Of a stretch of DNA of 64,000 nucleotides, positions 40,956 to 49,957 are shown piece after piece. Each line of letters opens with the position of its first letter. Positions within the stretch are counted from its first letter, which is position 1. The stretch spans positions 806,001 through 870,000 of the forward strand of contig NZ_CP160453.1 of assembly GCF_040744945.1 (NCBI RefSeq), in the 5' to 3' direction. The notes beneath the pieces were generated by a model. The model worked only from the letters and a program-made list of their open reading frames with translations. It ran no database searches and was not told the DNA's origin. A program made the position numbers and the translations under genes. The stretch comes from Saccharothrix sp. HUAS TT1 (GTDB lineage: Bacteria; Actinomycetota; Actinomycetes; Mycobacteriales; Pseudonocardiaceae).

Positions 40956-41100
40956 CGCGAGAGTCCTACCTCCACCGCGCGAGAGTCCAACGTTCAGGGC
41001 ACCTGAGTTCAACGCTCAGCCCTAACGGCGTTAGGCGTGAGCGTTGAACTCAGGGTGCGCGAACGTAGGACTCTCGCGGGCTGGGCGTTGGACTCTCGGG
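40956..41100. repeat. Repeat cluster B, two arms facing each other
   Basis: About three units in reverse (CGAGAGTCCTACC, GAGAGTCCAACGTTCAGG, GAGTTCAACGCTCAG) and three forward (GAGCGTTGAACTCAGG, AACGTAGGACTCTCGC, GGCGTTGGACTCTCGG). The two halves form a large inverted repeat centred on 41028, with 26-bp arms 41002-41027 and 41029-41054. The family is that of 4184-4404. It separates divergent genes, the ArsR and DUF2306 ones. Confidence 0.8.
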
Positions 41101-41152
41101 GTGGTGCGGGGGTGGTCAGTGGTTGGTCAGCGGGGGGAGGTGGGGTCGGGGC

Positions 41153-41872
41153 ATGGGGAAGACGGAGTGGTACCGGCGGCCGTGGGTGGCGCCGTTCGCG
41201 TTCGTGGTGGTGGTGTTCGTGGCGTTCTCGGCGCCGCGGTACCTGGCGCTGGACCCGGCGCTGTCGCGGGTGCCGCAGCCCGAGGGGCACGCCTGGCACT
41301 TCCCGGTGCTGGTGGCGCACGTGGTGTTCGGCTCGATCGCCATCCTCACGTCGGTCGCGCAGGTGTGGCCGTGGTTGCGGCGGCGGTACCCGGCGGCGCA
41401 CCGGTGGGTCGGCCGGGTCTACGTGTTCGGCGGCGTGCTGCCGGGCGGGGTGACGGCGATCGCGATCGGCGCGTTCTCGCCGTTCGGGCCGGTCAGCCAG
41501 GCGAGCAACGTGCTGATGGGCGCGCTGTGGCTGGCGTTCACCGTCGCCGGCTACCGGATGGCCCGGCAGCGCAGGCACGCCGACCACCGCCGGTGGATGG
41601 TCCGCAGCTTCGCGCTCACCGCCTCGATCATGAGCAACCGGGTCTGGACGGCCCTCACGGCGGCCGCGCTGTCACCGCAGCTGGGCACCACGTTCGGCGG
41701 CAGTGGCGTCGCGCTGGTCCAGGCGGTCTCGGGCCTGTCGGCGTGGCTGGGCTGGGTCGTGCCCCTGCTGATCGCCGAGTGGTGGCTGGAGCGCGGTGAC
41801 GCCCGCAAGCGCCGGGACCGCCGGGACCGCCGCCGGACGACGGGGTCAGAACGGCAGCCGGTAGGCGTCTGA
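41153..41872 (+). CDS. DUF2306 membrane protein
   Basis: A 239-residue protein from the ATG at 41153. It has about six membrane segments (APFAFVVVVFVAFSAP, FPVLVAHVVFGSIAILTSVAQ, WVGRVYVFGGVLPGGVTAIAIG, VLMGALWLAFTVAGYRMA, and two near the end), and HRRWMVRSFALTASIMSNRVW as in DUF2306. A basic tail (ARKRRDRRDRRR) is cytosolic. Function unknown. Its 3' end overlaps the convergent ogt gene by 27 bp. Confidence 0.85.
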   Translation: MGKTEWYRRPWVAPFAFVVVVFVAFSAPRYLALDPALSRVPQPEGHAWHFPVLVAHVVFGSIAILTSVAQVWPWLRRRYPAAHRWVGRVYVFGGVLPGGVTAIAIGAFSPFGPVSQASNVLMGALWLAFTVAGYRMARQRRHADHRRWMVRSFALTASIMSNRVWTALTAAALSPQLGTTFGGSGVALVQAVSGLSAWLGWVVPLLIAEWWLERGDARKRRDRRDRRRTTGSERQPVGV

Positions 41873-42337
41873 GCCCTGCTCGAAGTCGAGCAGGTGCCGC
41901 TTGCGCGCCAGCCCGCCGCCGTACCCGGTCAGGCTGCCGTTCGTGCCGACCACCCGGTGGCACGGCACGATGATCGCGATCGGGTTGTGGCCGTTGGCCA
42001 GCCCGACGGCCCGCGCGGCCGAGGGTCGGCCGAGCCGTTCGGCGAGCTCCCCGTACGTCACGGTCTCGCCGTACGGGATCTCGCCCAACGCCCGCCACAC
42101 GGTCTGCTGGAACGGCGTGCCGATCAGGTCGAGCGGCAGGTCGAACGCCGTCCGCGAGCCGTCGAAGTACTCGGCCAGCTGCACGACCACGTCCCCGAAG
42201 GGCGAGGGGTCCTCGGGGCCGAACGTCGAGTCCGCCGGCCGGTACAGCTGCCGCGTCATGTACAGCCCGGACAGCACGCCGTCGCGCGCGACGAGCGTGA
42301 GCGGCCCGACGGGGCTGTCGACCGTGGTGTGGCTCAT
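41846..42337 (-). CDS. ogt: Methylated-DNA-protein-cysteine methyltransferase (Ogt)
   Basis: A 163-residue DNA repair protein. The active site is IVPCHRVVG, where Cys takes the methyl group from O6-methylguanine. GTPFQQTVWRALGEIPYGETVTYGELA is the HTH-containing block, and ARAVGLANGHNPIAI gives the Asn hinge. It is a suicide enzyme, used once. It lies 15 bp after the Ada-AlkA gene and is probably co-expressed with it, a complete alkylation-damage operon. Confidence 0.95.
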   Translation of the reverse strand: MSHTTVDSPVGPLTLVARDGVLSGLYMTRQLYRPADSTFGPEDPSPFGDVVVQLAEYFDGSRTAFDLPLDLIGTPFQQTVWRALGEIPYGETVTYGELAERLGRPSAARAVGLANGHNPIAIIVPCHRVVGTNGSLTGYGGGLARKRHLLDFEQGSDAYRLPF

Positions 42338-42352
42338 CGTCGGACGCTCCTT

Positions 42353-43861
42353 TCAGGCGGGCAGCCGGTTGACCGCGTGGTCGCCGGTGGCCCAGAGGTG
42401 TTGGACGGCGTACGCGCGCCACGGTCGCCACGCCTGCGCCCGCCGCACGAGGGCGGCGGGCGTGTCGGGCAGGCCGAGGGCGCGGGCGGCGAGCCGGATG
42501 CCCAGGTCGGTGGGGATGAACGCGTCGGGGTCGCCCAGCGCCCGCATCGCGATCACCTCCACCGTCCACGGCCCGAACCCGGGCAGCGCGAGCAGGTCGG
42601 CCCGCGCCTCGGCCCAGTCCGCGCCGACGCCGAGGTCGAGCGAGCCGTCGGCCAGCGCCTCCACCACCGCGCGGAACGCCGTCCGCCGGGCCCGCGGCAT
42701 GGCCAGCACGGCGGGGTCCAGCTCGGCGAGCGCCGCCGGCGTCGGGAACAGGTGCGTCAGCCCGTCGTCGGTGATCGGGTCGCCCACCGCGAGCACCAGC
42801 CGGGCGGCGTGGGTGCGGGCGGCGGCGGTGGACACCTGCTGCCCGAGCACGGCGCGCACCGCGAACTCGGCGGCGTCCACCGTGCCCGGCACGCGGCGTC
42901 CCGGCGCCGCGTCGACCAGCGGCGCGAGCAGCGGGTCCGAGCGCAGCTGCTCGTCCACCGCGACCGGGTCGGCGTCGAGGTCGAGCATCCGGCGGCAGCG
43001 GGCGATGGCGATCGACAGGTCGCGCAGGTCGGTCAGCGAGAGCTTGCACGCTACGTGGTCGGCGTGCGGCGTCAGCGACACCACGCCGTGCCCGCGCGGC
43101 AGCCGCAGGGTCCGCCGGTACGCGCCGTCGCGCCACTCCTCCACGCCGGGCACGCCGGTCGCCACGAGGTGGCCGAACAGGTTGTCGGGGTGCAGCGGGG
43201 CGCGGAACGGCAGCCGCAGCGACAGCACGCCGGGCGCGTCCGGGGCGGGCCGCCGCCGGGCGCGCAGGTCGGTGGGCGACAGCGCGAACACCTCGCGCAC
43301 CGTCTCGTTGAACGCGCGGACGCTGGCGAACCCGGCCGCCAGGGCGACCTCCGCCATGGGCAGCGAGGTGGTCTCGATGAGCAGCCGGGCGGTCTGCGCG
43401 CGCTGCGCCCTGGCCAGCGCCAGGGGTCCCGCGCCGAGTTCGGCGAGCAGCGTCCGCTCGACCTGCCGCACGCTGTAGCCGAGGCGGGCGGCCAGGCCGG
43501 GCACGCCCTCGCGGTCGACCACGCCGTCGGCGATCAACCGCATCGCCTTGGCCACGGCGTCCGCGCGGTGGTTCCACAGCGGCGATCCCGGCGAGGCGTC
43601 GGGCCGGCACCTCTTGCAGGCCCGGAATCCCGCTTGTTGCGCCGCCGCCGCACTCGGGTAGAACCGCGTGTTCCCGGGCTTGGCCGATGTCACCGGACAA
43701 CTCGGCCGGCAATAGATGCGGGTGGTCAGGACACCGGTGAAGAACCACCCGTCGAACCGGGCGTCTTTCGACCGGACGGCCTGGGCACAACGTTCCACGT
43801 CTTCGTGCACGGCACCAGCATCGGTCACCGGGCCGGCCGTTCGCCGGCGGAAATGCGACAT
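42353..43861 (-). CDS. Ada-type regulator fused to AlkA 3-methyladenine glycosylase
   Basis: The 502-residue protein combines three parts. An N-terminal Ada zinc domain has FFTGVLTTRIYCRPSCPVTSAKPGN and FRACKRCRPD (four Cys ligands, one being the methyl acceptor). An AraC-type HTH follows (VPGLAARLGYSVRQVERTLLAELG, LPMAEVALAAGFASVRAFNETVREVF). The remainder is AlkA: HhH region LPGFGPWTVEVIAMRALGDPDAFIPTDLG with the catalytic Asp. It senses methyl phosphotriesters, activates the operon and removes alkylated bases. The ATG at 43861 is used, although GTGs at 43828 and 43810 are as likely. Confidence 0.9.
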   Translation of the reverse strand: MSHFRRRTAGPVTDAGAVHEDVERCAQAVRSKDARFDGWFFTGVLTTRIYCRPSCPVTSAKPGNTRFYPSAAAAQQAGFRACKRCRPDASPGSPLWNHRADAVAKAMRLIADGVVDREGVPGLAARLGYSVRQVERTLLAELGAGPLALARAQRAQTARLLIETTSLPMAEVALAAGFASVRAFNETVREVFALSPTDLRARRRPAPDAPGVLSLRLPFRAPLHPDNLFGHLVATGVPGVEEWRDGAYRRTLRLPRGHGVVSLTPHADHVACKLSLTDLRDLSIAIARCRRMLDLDADPVAVDEQLRSDPLLAPLVDAAPGRRVPGTVDAAEFAVRAVLGQQVSTAAARTHAARLVLAVGDPITDDGLTHLFPTPAALAELDPAVLAMPRARRTAFRAVVEALADGSLDLGVGADWAEARADLLALPGFGPWTVEVIAMRALGDPDAFIPTDLGIRLAARALGLPDTPAALVRRAQAWRPWRAYAVQHLWATGDHAVNRLPA

Positions 43862-44427
43862 GGCTGGAAAGTGTGCCCGACCGGTCGCGCGGCACCGCGC
43901 TGTGCCGCGCTCGCGGGGGTTCGCGACGCCCCCGGGACGAGCACCGGTCAGCCGCGCGCCGGGGTGGCGAGCCGGGCCAGCTGGTCCAGCCCCACCTCGG
44001 CCCGGTCGCGGCCGTTCGCGTCGAGCACCGTTCTCAGGATCGGGCAGACCCGTGCTTCACCGGGGAGGCCCCGGTCCTCACGGGCCGTGACCGGCGACCC
44101 GCCCGTCCGCACCCGCTCAACCCCGGTCGGCATGGCAGGTCGCCGCACCGTTCCACCGACCTGGCCGGTTCGGCGCGCATCGCTGAGAAGACCCCCAGGA
44201 CCCCTCAGCGACGAATGAGCTGCCACTCGCGGTAGTTGCCTGCGAAACCACTTTGACCGGTCCCTTCGCACAACCTGACGACGTCAGCGGAACGTCCTGG
44301 TCAGCTTGTCAGCGCAAGTCGTTAGGGTGGACCGAGAAGGGCCACACCGGTCGGCAAACGACCTGTTCACGCGCTCACATCCGGTTTTCCGGTCCGGAAC
44401 GCCGGACCTCTAGGAGGCACGCCGCGG
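43862..44427. other. Gene-free control region between alkA and the nSTAND1 gene
   Basis: About 566 bp between divergent genes. An open minus-strand frame (43948-44271) has no ribosome-binding site or recognisable family, so I do not call it. Near 44276-44290 the palindrome-like CTGACGACGTCAG is a candidate operator, and AGGAGG (44412-44417) is the binding site for the next gene. Confidence 0.4.
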
Positions 44428-47400
44428 ATGGCTGGTTCCGGTCAGGGGTCGGGTCCCCGTGCCGTGTTCGCCGAGCGGTTCGCGCTGCTCTACGCGGAAG
44501 CCGGCGATCCTCCCCTGAAGAGGGTGACCGAGTCGGTCGGCCGGGCCAGGCGCACCGACGAGCGCGGCCGGCCGGTGCGCGCGACCGCCCAGCGGGTCAG
44601 CGACTGGCGTCGCGGGCGCAACGTCCCGGCCCGCTTCTCGGCACTCTCGGTAGTCCTGGAAGTCCTGATCGGGGAGGCGCGCAAGTCCCGCCCGCAGCCG
44701 CCCGCGCCCGGGTTGTACGACCTGGACGCGTGGCGCGCGCTGTGGGAGGAGGCGTTGGCCAGCCCGGTGTCGACGGCCGAGGACGAGGACCCGCCGAGCT
44801 CCGACGAGATCGGTGTGTGCCCCTATCGCGGATTGGCCGCGTTCCAGCCGGAGGATTCCAGTTGGTTCTTCGGCCGGGAACGCAGCACGGCCGCCCTGGT
44901 GGCCCGCCTCGGCAGTGCCGCGGACACCGGCGGAATCGTGATGCTGGTCGGCGCTTCGGGCGCCGGTAAATCGTCGCTGGTGCGCGCCGGCGTCATTCCG
45001 TCCATTCGCGACGGCGCGTTGGACCTGCCCGGTTCGACGAATTGGCCGGCGGTCGTCATCACACCCGGCGTCGACCCGGTGGGGGAATTGGTGCGGCAGG
45101 TCCCGGAATTGGCCGGCGTGCTGGACATGGCGCTCAGCCTGGACGGGATGGACCAGGACCTGGTGGCGTCCGGGCAGGGTCCGGACACCTTCCTCGGGCA
45201 GACGCTGATGGGCGTGCTGCGGTTCGCCGCGCAGATCCGGGCGGCGTTCGCGGCGCACGCGGCCCGGCACGGCGGCGAGCGGGTGGTGGTCGTGGTCGAC
45301 CAGTTCGAGGAGGCGTTCACGCTGTCCTCGGACGAGAACCGGGTGCAGGTGTTCGTGCAGGCGCTGCACGTGGCGTGCACGCCGTCGATCCCGGGCGGCA
45401 CCGCGCCCGCGGTGGTGCTGGTGGGCGTGCGGGCCGACTTCTACGGCCGCTGCCTGGCGTTCCCCGAGCTGGCCGACGCGCTGCAGGACCGCCAGATGGT
45501 GCTGGGCCCGATGACGTCGGCCGAGCTGCGCGAGGCGGTGTCGCGGCCCGCGAGGGCGGCGGGCCTGCAGCTGGAGCCGGGGCTGATCGAGCTGATGCTG
45601 CGCGACCTGGGCGTGCGCAGCGGGCGGGCGCAGACCAGGGCCGGTCAGGGCGCGTACGACGCGGGCGCGCTGCCGCTGCTGTCGCACGCCCTGCTGGCCA
45701 CCTGGCAGCGCCGGCAGGCGGGCAAGCTGACCATCGCGGGGTACCGCTCGGCGGGCGGCATCCAGGGCGCGGTCGCGGCCACCGCCGAACGGGCGTGGGC
45801 CGACCTGGCGCCGGCGGCGCAGCAGGCCGCGCGACCGCTGCTGCTGCGCCTGGTGCGCGTCGGCGAGGACACCCAGGACACCCGCCGCCGCTCGACCAGG
45901 CACGAGCTGGTCGAGCAGGCGGTGAACCGGGCCGCGGGCGAGGAGGCGCTGGAGGTGCTGGCGCGGGCCCGGCTGGTCACCCTCGACGCGGGCTCGGTGG
46001 AGATCACCCACGAGGCGCTGCTGCAGGCGTGGCCGCGGCTGCGCAGCTGGATCGACCAGGACCGGGAGGGCCAGCTGCTGCGGCAGCGGCTGGAGGAGGA
46101 CGCGGCCACGTGGGCGGGCCAGGACCGCGACTCGTCGCTGCTCTACCGGGGCGCCCGGCTGGAGACCGCGCGGCACTGGGCGGACGCGGCCGGGCCGGAG
46201 GTCCTGACCGGCACCGCGCAGGACTTCCTGGCCGTGTCGACGCAGCACCGCAGGCGCGCCGCGTGGGCCATGCGGGCGGCGGTGGTCTGCGTGGTCGTGC
46301 TGGCGCTCATCGCCGCCACCGCCGCGGTGCTGGCCGTGCGGCAGCGCGACGACGCGGTGTTCCGGCAGGTGGTGGCGGAGGCGGAGCGGTTGCGGGAGGT
46401 CGACCCGTCGGTGTCGGCGCAGTTGGCGCTGGTCGCGCACCGGATGCGGCCGGACGACCGGGACGCGCGGACCCGGCTGCTGGCCACCCAGTCCTCGCCG
46501 CTGGCGATGCCGATGTTCGGGCACACCGGGCCGGTGTACCTGACCTCGTTCTCCCCCGACGGCCGGTTCCTGGCCACCGCCAGCTTCGACGAGACGGTGC
46601 GGCTGTGGGACGTCACCGACCGGGACCACCCGGAACCGGTCGGCTCGCCGCTGCCGGGGCACAGCAGCTGGGTGACGTCGGCGGTGTTCAGCCCGGACGG
46701 CCGCACGCTGGCCACGGCGGGCGACGACGAGACCGTGCGGCTGTGGGACGTCACCGACCCGGCCCGCCCGCGCTCCCTCGGCGAGCCGCTGAGGGGCCAC
46801 AACGGCACCGTGTACCTGCTGGCGTTCACCCCCGACTCGCGCACGCTGGCCACCGCCAACGCCGACCACACCGCCCGGCTGTGGGACGTCGCCGACCCGG
46901 CCGCGCCGCGACCGCTGGGCGCGCCGCTGGGCGGGCACACCGGGCAGGTGCGCGCGGTGGCGTTCAGCCCGGACGGCGCGCTGCTCGCCACCGGCGGCGA
47001 CGACCGGACCGCCGTGGTGTTCGACGTGCGCGACCCGGCCGCGCCCCAGCAGCTCGGCGGGCCGATCACCGGCTTCGACAACACCGTGCGCGCGCTGGCG
47101 TTCAGCCCGGACGGCCGGCTGCTGGCGGCGGGCAGCGAGGACCACTCCGTGCGACTGCTCGACGTGACCGACCCGGCCGCGCCGCGGCTGCTCGGCCGCC
47201 CGCTGACCGACCACACCGAGGGCGTCTGGTCGGTGGCGTTCAACCCGGACGGCCGGGTGCTCGCCTCGTCCGGCGGCGACGGCACCACCCGGATGTGGAA
47301 CGTCAACGACCCGGCGCACCCGCTGCCGATCGGCCACCCCCTGGCCGGGCGCAACGGCACGGTGTACGCGGTCGCGTTCAGCCCGGACGGCGGCACGCTG

Positions 47401-48486
47401 GCCACCGGCAGCCACGACTCGGTGGTGCGGCTGTGGTCGCTGCCCGCCGGCGTGCTGGCCGGGCACTCGATGCGCACGATCGGCCCCCGCTTCACCCCGG
47501 ACGGGAACTACCTGGTGTCGGCCAGCGAGGACCGGTCGATCCGGGTGTGGGACACCGGCGACCCGGACGAGCCGAGACCCGCCGCGGTGCTCTCGCACGA
47601 CGGGGGCGTGTGGTCGCTGGCGCTGAGCGCCGACGGGCGGACGCTGGTCAGCGTCAGCGACAAGGTGGTGCGGCTGTGGGACCTGTCCGACCCGCACCAC
47701 CCCGCCCAGCTGGGCGGGCCGATCGAGCTGGGCACCCGGTACAGCTCGCCGGTGGCGATCCGGCCCGACGGCCGGGTCCTGGTCACCGGGCACGACGACA
47801 AGTCCGTCCAGCTGTGGGACATCGGCGACCGCGAGCGCCCGGTGAAGCTGGGGGGCGCGCTCGTCGGCCACGACGGCTACGTGCACCACGCCGAGTTCAC
47901 CCCGGACGGCCGGACGCTGGTCACGGTGAGCGCGGACACGACCGTGCGGCTGTGGAACGTCGCCGACCCGACCGCCGCCCAGCCGCTCGGGCAGCCGCTG
48001 GAGGGGCACACCGCCGCCGTCCGGGCGGGCGCCATCAGCCCCGACGGCCGCACCCTGGCCACCGCGGGCGACGACAAGACGGTCCGGCTGTGGGACCTGA
48101 CCACGCCCAACCGGGTCAGTTCGATCGGCGAGCCGCTGACCGGGCACGTGGAGAACGTGGTGGCGGTGGCGTTCAGCCCGGACGGGCGGACGCTGGCCAG
48201 CGGCGGCGAGGACCGCGCGATCCGGCTGTGGGACGTGCACGACCTGCCCGACCCGGCCGCGCTCGGCCAGGTGCTGACCGGGCACGACGGCGCGCTGCGC
48301 GACCTCGCGTTCAGCCCGGACGGCAAGCGCCTGGCCTCCAGCAGCTCCGACAGCACGGTGCGGGTGTGGGACCTCGACCTGGAGCACGTGGTCGACCGGA
48401 TCTGCGTGAAGACCGAGGGCGTGCTGCCGGAGGAGCGGTGGCGCGAGCACCTGCCGCAGCTGGACTACGAACCGCCCTGCCCCTGA
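44428..48486 (+). CDS. HTH-nSTAND1-TM-WD40 protein
   Basis: A 1352-residue signalling protein. Residues 1-85 are an XRE-like DNA-binding or effector region (RATAQRVSDWRRGRNVPARF). From about 131, CPYRGLAAFQPEDSSWFFGRE opens an nSTAND1 NTPase: Walker A GASGAGKS at 175-182 and Walker B VVVVDQFEEAF near 290. One membrane segment lies at about 613-640 (RAAVVCVVVLALIAATAAVL). From about 698, fourteen WD40 repeats (each ending VRLWDV-like) form two seven-bladed propellers. Such STAND proteins act as switches: propellers sense, ATP-driven oligomerisation, N-terminal output. Some are anti-phage systems, but membrane-bound HTH forms are usual in actinomycetes. Confidence 0.9.
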   Translation: MAGSGQGSGPRAVFAERFALLYAEAGDPPLKRVTESVGRARRTDERGRPVRATAQRVSDWRRGRNVPARFSALSVVLEVLIGEARKSRPQPPAPGLYDLDAWRALWEEALASPVSTAEDEDPPSSDEIGVCPYRGLAAFQPEDSSWFFGRERSTAALVARLGSAADTGGIVMLVGASGAGKSSLVRAGVIPSIRDGALDLPGSTNWPAVVITPGVDPVGELVRQVPELAGVLDMALSLDGMDQDLVASGQGPDTFLGQTLMGVLRFAAQIRAAFAAHAARHGGERVVVVVDQFEEAFTLSSDENRVQVFVQALHVACTPSIPGGTAPAVVLVGVRADFYGRCLAFPELADALQDRQMVLGPMTSAELREAVSRPARAAGLQLEPGLIELMLRDLGVRSGRAQTRAGQGAYDAGALPLLSHALLATWQRRQAGKLTIAGYRSAGGIQGAVAATAERAWADLAPAAQQAARPLLLRLVRVGEDTQDTRRRSTRHELVEQAVNRAAGEEALEVLARARLVTLDAGSVEITHEALLQAWPRLRSWIDQDREGQLLRQRLEEDAATWAGQDRDSSLLYRGARLETARHWADAAGPEVLTGTAQDFLAVSTQHRRRAAWAMRAAVVCVVVLALIAATAAVLAVRQRDDAVFRQVVAEAERLREVDPSVSAQLALVAHRMRPDDRDARTRLLATQSSPLAMPMFGHTGPVYLTSFSPDGRFLATASFDETVRLWDVTDRDHPEPVGSPLPGHSSWVTSAVFSPDGRTLATAGDDETVRLWDVTDPARPRSLGEPLRGHNGTVYLLAFTPDSRTLATANADHTARLWDVADPAAPRPLGAPLGGHTGQVRAVAFSPDGALLATGGDDRTAVVFDVRDPAAPQQLGGPITGFDNTVRALAFSPDGRLLAAGSEDHSVRLLDVTDPAAPRLLGRPLTDHTEGVWSVAFNPDGRVLASSGGDGTTRMWNVNDPAHPLPIGHPLAGRNGTVYAVAFSPDGGTLATGSHDSVVRLWSLPAGVLAGHSMRTIGPRFTPDGNYLVSASEDRSIRVWDTGDPDEPRPAAVLSHDGGVWSLALSADGRTLVSVSDKVVRLWDLSDPHHPAQLGGPIELGTRYSSPVAIRPDGRVLVTGHDDKSVQLWDIGDRERPVKLGGALVGHDGYVHHAEFTPDGRTLVTVSADTTVRLWNVADPTAAQPLGQPLEGHTAAVRAGAISPDGRTLATAGDDKTVRLWDLTTPNRVSSIGEPLTGHVENVVAVAFSPDGRTLASGGEDRAIRLWDVHDLPDPAALGQVLTGHDGALRDLAFSPDGKRLASSSSDSTVRVWDLDLEHVVDRICVKTEGVLPEERWREHLPQLDYEPPCP

Positions 48487-49370
48487 TCGGGGGTGGCCTG
48501 ATCGAGGGCGGCCAGCGAGCGGTCCAGCAGGTCCAGCTCGAACCGCCGCGGGTCGTCGACGCCCGGCCGGTACTCGGCCATCAGGTCGTGGGCGCGGTCG
48601 AACCACGCCCGCAGCCGCGGCACGTCCGCCGGCCGCCCCTCCGCGACGGCGTGCGCGAGCAGCAGCTCGAACTCCTCCCGCAGCAGCTCCGGCTTCGGCC
48701 GCTGCGGGTTCGTCCAGTCGTCGGCCAGCACCGGCCGCATCCGGGTCGCGTGCCGGTTCCAGTGCAGCAGCAGGGCCAGGTCCGCGGTGAAGCCGCCGGG
48801 CAGCTCGGCCGGCCACAGCTCGCGCAGCGCCGCCCGCTGGCCGGACCACGGGGTGGCGCCGACCTTCGGCAGGATCTCCGGGAACAGCCTGCCCGCGAGC
48901 GGCGCGAAGAACCCGTTGAGCCACAGCTGCGGGTAGACGGGCCGCCAGTGCAGGTCGGACACGGTCACGTCGGCCAGCCCGGCCAGGATCGGCCGCACCA
49001 GCAGTTCGACCAGGGTCTGCTCGCCGAAGTAGCTCAGGTCGCCGTCGACCAGGCAGACCACGTCGCCGGTCGCGGCGCGCAGGCCGTGGACGATCGCGTT
49101 GCCCTTGCCGGCGGGCGACTCGACCACCGCGGCGCCCGCCCGGCGGGACACGGCCGCGGTGTCGTCGGTGCAGCCGCTGGCGCTCACCAGCACCTCACCC
49201 CGAACCTCCAGGTGGTCCAGACCGCATCGGGCGGCGGCGACGACCTCGGCGACGGTCGCGGCCTCGTCGTGCGCGGGCACGAGCACCGTCACGGTCGCTG
49301 ACCTGGGGCTCAGGGTGCGCTCGCGGGCCAGTTCCAGGCCGAGCGCGGGGTCGATGGCGGGCCTGGTCAT
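48465..49370 (-). CDS. Glycosyltransferase family 2, glucosyl-3-phosphoglycerate synthase-like
   Basis: A 301-residue GT-A enzyme: VLVPAHDEAATVAEVVAAA at the front, VSASGCTDDTAAVSRRAGA, and the metal site CLVDGDLSYF (DGD) near 115. The later DWTNPQRPKPELLREEFEL and TPWSGQRAALRELWPAELPGGF blocks are those of GpgS-like proteins, which make glucosyl-3-phosphoglycerate for methylglucose lipopolysaccharide or osmolyte. Specificity is inference. Its 3' end overlaps the nSTAND1 gene by 22 bp and it is divergent from the DUF2165 gene. Confidence 0.8.
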   Translation of the reverse strand: MTRPAIDPALGLELARERTLSPRSATVTVLVPAHDEAATVAEVVAAARCGLDHLEVRGEVLVSASGCTDDTAAVSRRAGAAVVESPAGKGNAIVHGLRAATGDVVCLVDGDLSYFGEQTLVELLVRPILAGLADVTVSDLHWRPVYPQLWLNGFFAPLAGRLFPEILPKVGATPWSGQRAALRELWPAELPGGFTADLALLLHWNRHATRMRPVLADDWTNPQRPKPELLREEFELLLAHAVAEGRPADVPRLRAWFDRAHDLMAEYRPGVDDPRRFELDLLDRSLAALDQATPDQGQGGS

Positions 49371-49420
49371 GGAACTTCTCCTCGTGGTTTCCGGTGGGTC
49401 GTGACTAGGTTCTACAGATC

Positions 49421-49912
49421 ATGCGTTTACTTGCCCGGGTGGGGAGCCCGCAGGCGGCGATCACGGCGCTGACCGGGATCACCGCGCTCTACATGGGTTT
49501 GGTGGTGTTCGGCAACGTCACCGACTACGGGACGAACCACGCGTTCGTCCAGCACGTGCTGGCGATGGACACCACGTTCGGCTCGGAGAACACGGTGTGG
49601 CGCGCGATCACCAGCCCGACCGCCGTGACCGTCGTGTACGTGCTGATCATCCTGTGGGAGGCGGTCACCGCCCTGGTGCTGCTGGCCGGGTTGGTGGCCT
49701 GGCTGCGGCGGCGGGAGGAGGTGGCGCGCCGGCTGTCGTCCGCGGGGTGGGTGATGCAGGTGCTGCTGTTCGGCGGCGGGTTCATCGCGATCGGCGGTGA
49801 GTGGTTCCTCATGTGGCAGTCCCAGGACTGGAACGGGCTGTCGGCGGCGTTCCAGAACTTCGTGATCGCGGCCCTGGGCCTCGTCCTGCTGCACGCGAGC
49901 AAGCGCGACTGA
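49421..49912 (+). CDS. DUF2165 small integral membrane protein
   Basis: A 163-residue protein with four membrane helices: ITALTGITALYMGLVVFGNV, VTVVYVLIILWEAVTALVLLAGL, GWVMQVLLFGGGFIAIGGEWFLM, and FVIAALGLVLLHA. DYGTNHAFVQHVLAMDTTF sits in the first outside loop. This is the DUF2165 family, of unknown function. It is divergent from the GT2 gene and converges with the LuxR gene 45 bp further on. Confidence 0.87.
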   Translation: MRLLARVGSPQAAITALTGITALYMGLVVFGNVTDYGTNHAFVQHVLAMDTTFGSENTVWRAITSPTAVTVVYVLIILWEAVTALVLLAGLVAWLRRREEVARRLSSAGWVMQVLLFGGGFIAIGGEWFLMWQSQDWNGLSAAFQNFVIAALGLVLLHASKRD

Positions 49913-49957
49913 CCCCCGTCCGCACGCGGGGCCGGGAGCCGCGCGGCCCCGGTCCCG

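Noticed and set aside
43948..44271. 107-codon minus-strand frame between alkA and the nSTAND1 gene
   Set aside because: No ribosome-binding site, family or convincing composition; left as control region.
44410..48924. A minus-strand open frame of about 1500 codons opposite the nSTAND1 gene
   Set aside because: It mirrors the third-codon GC pattern of the WD40 gene, is rich in Arg, Pro, Gly and His, and has no family features.
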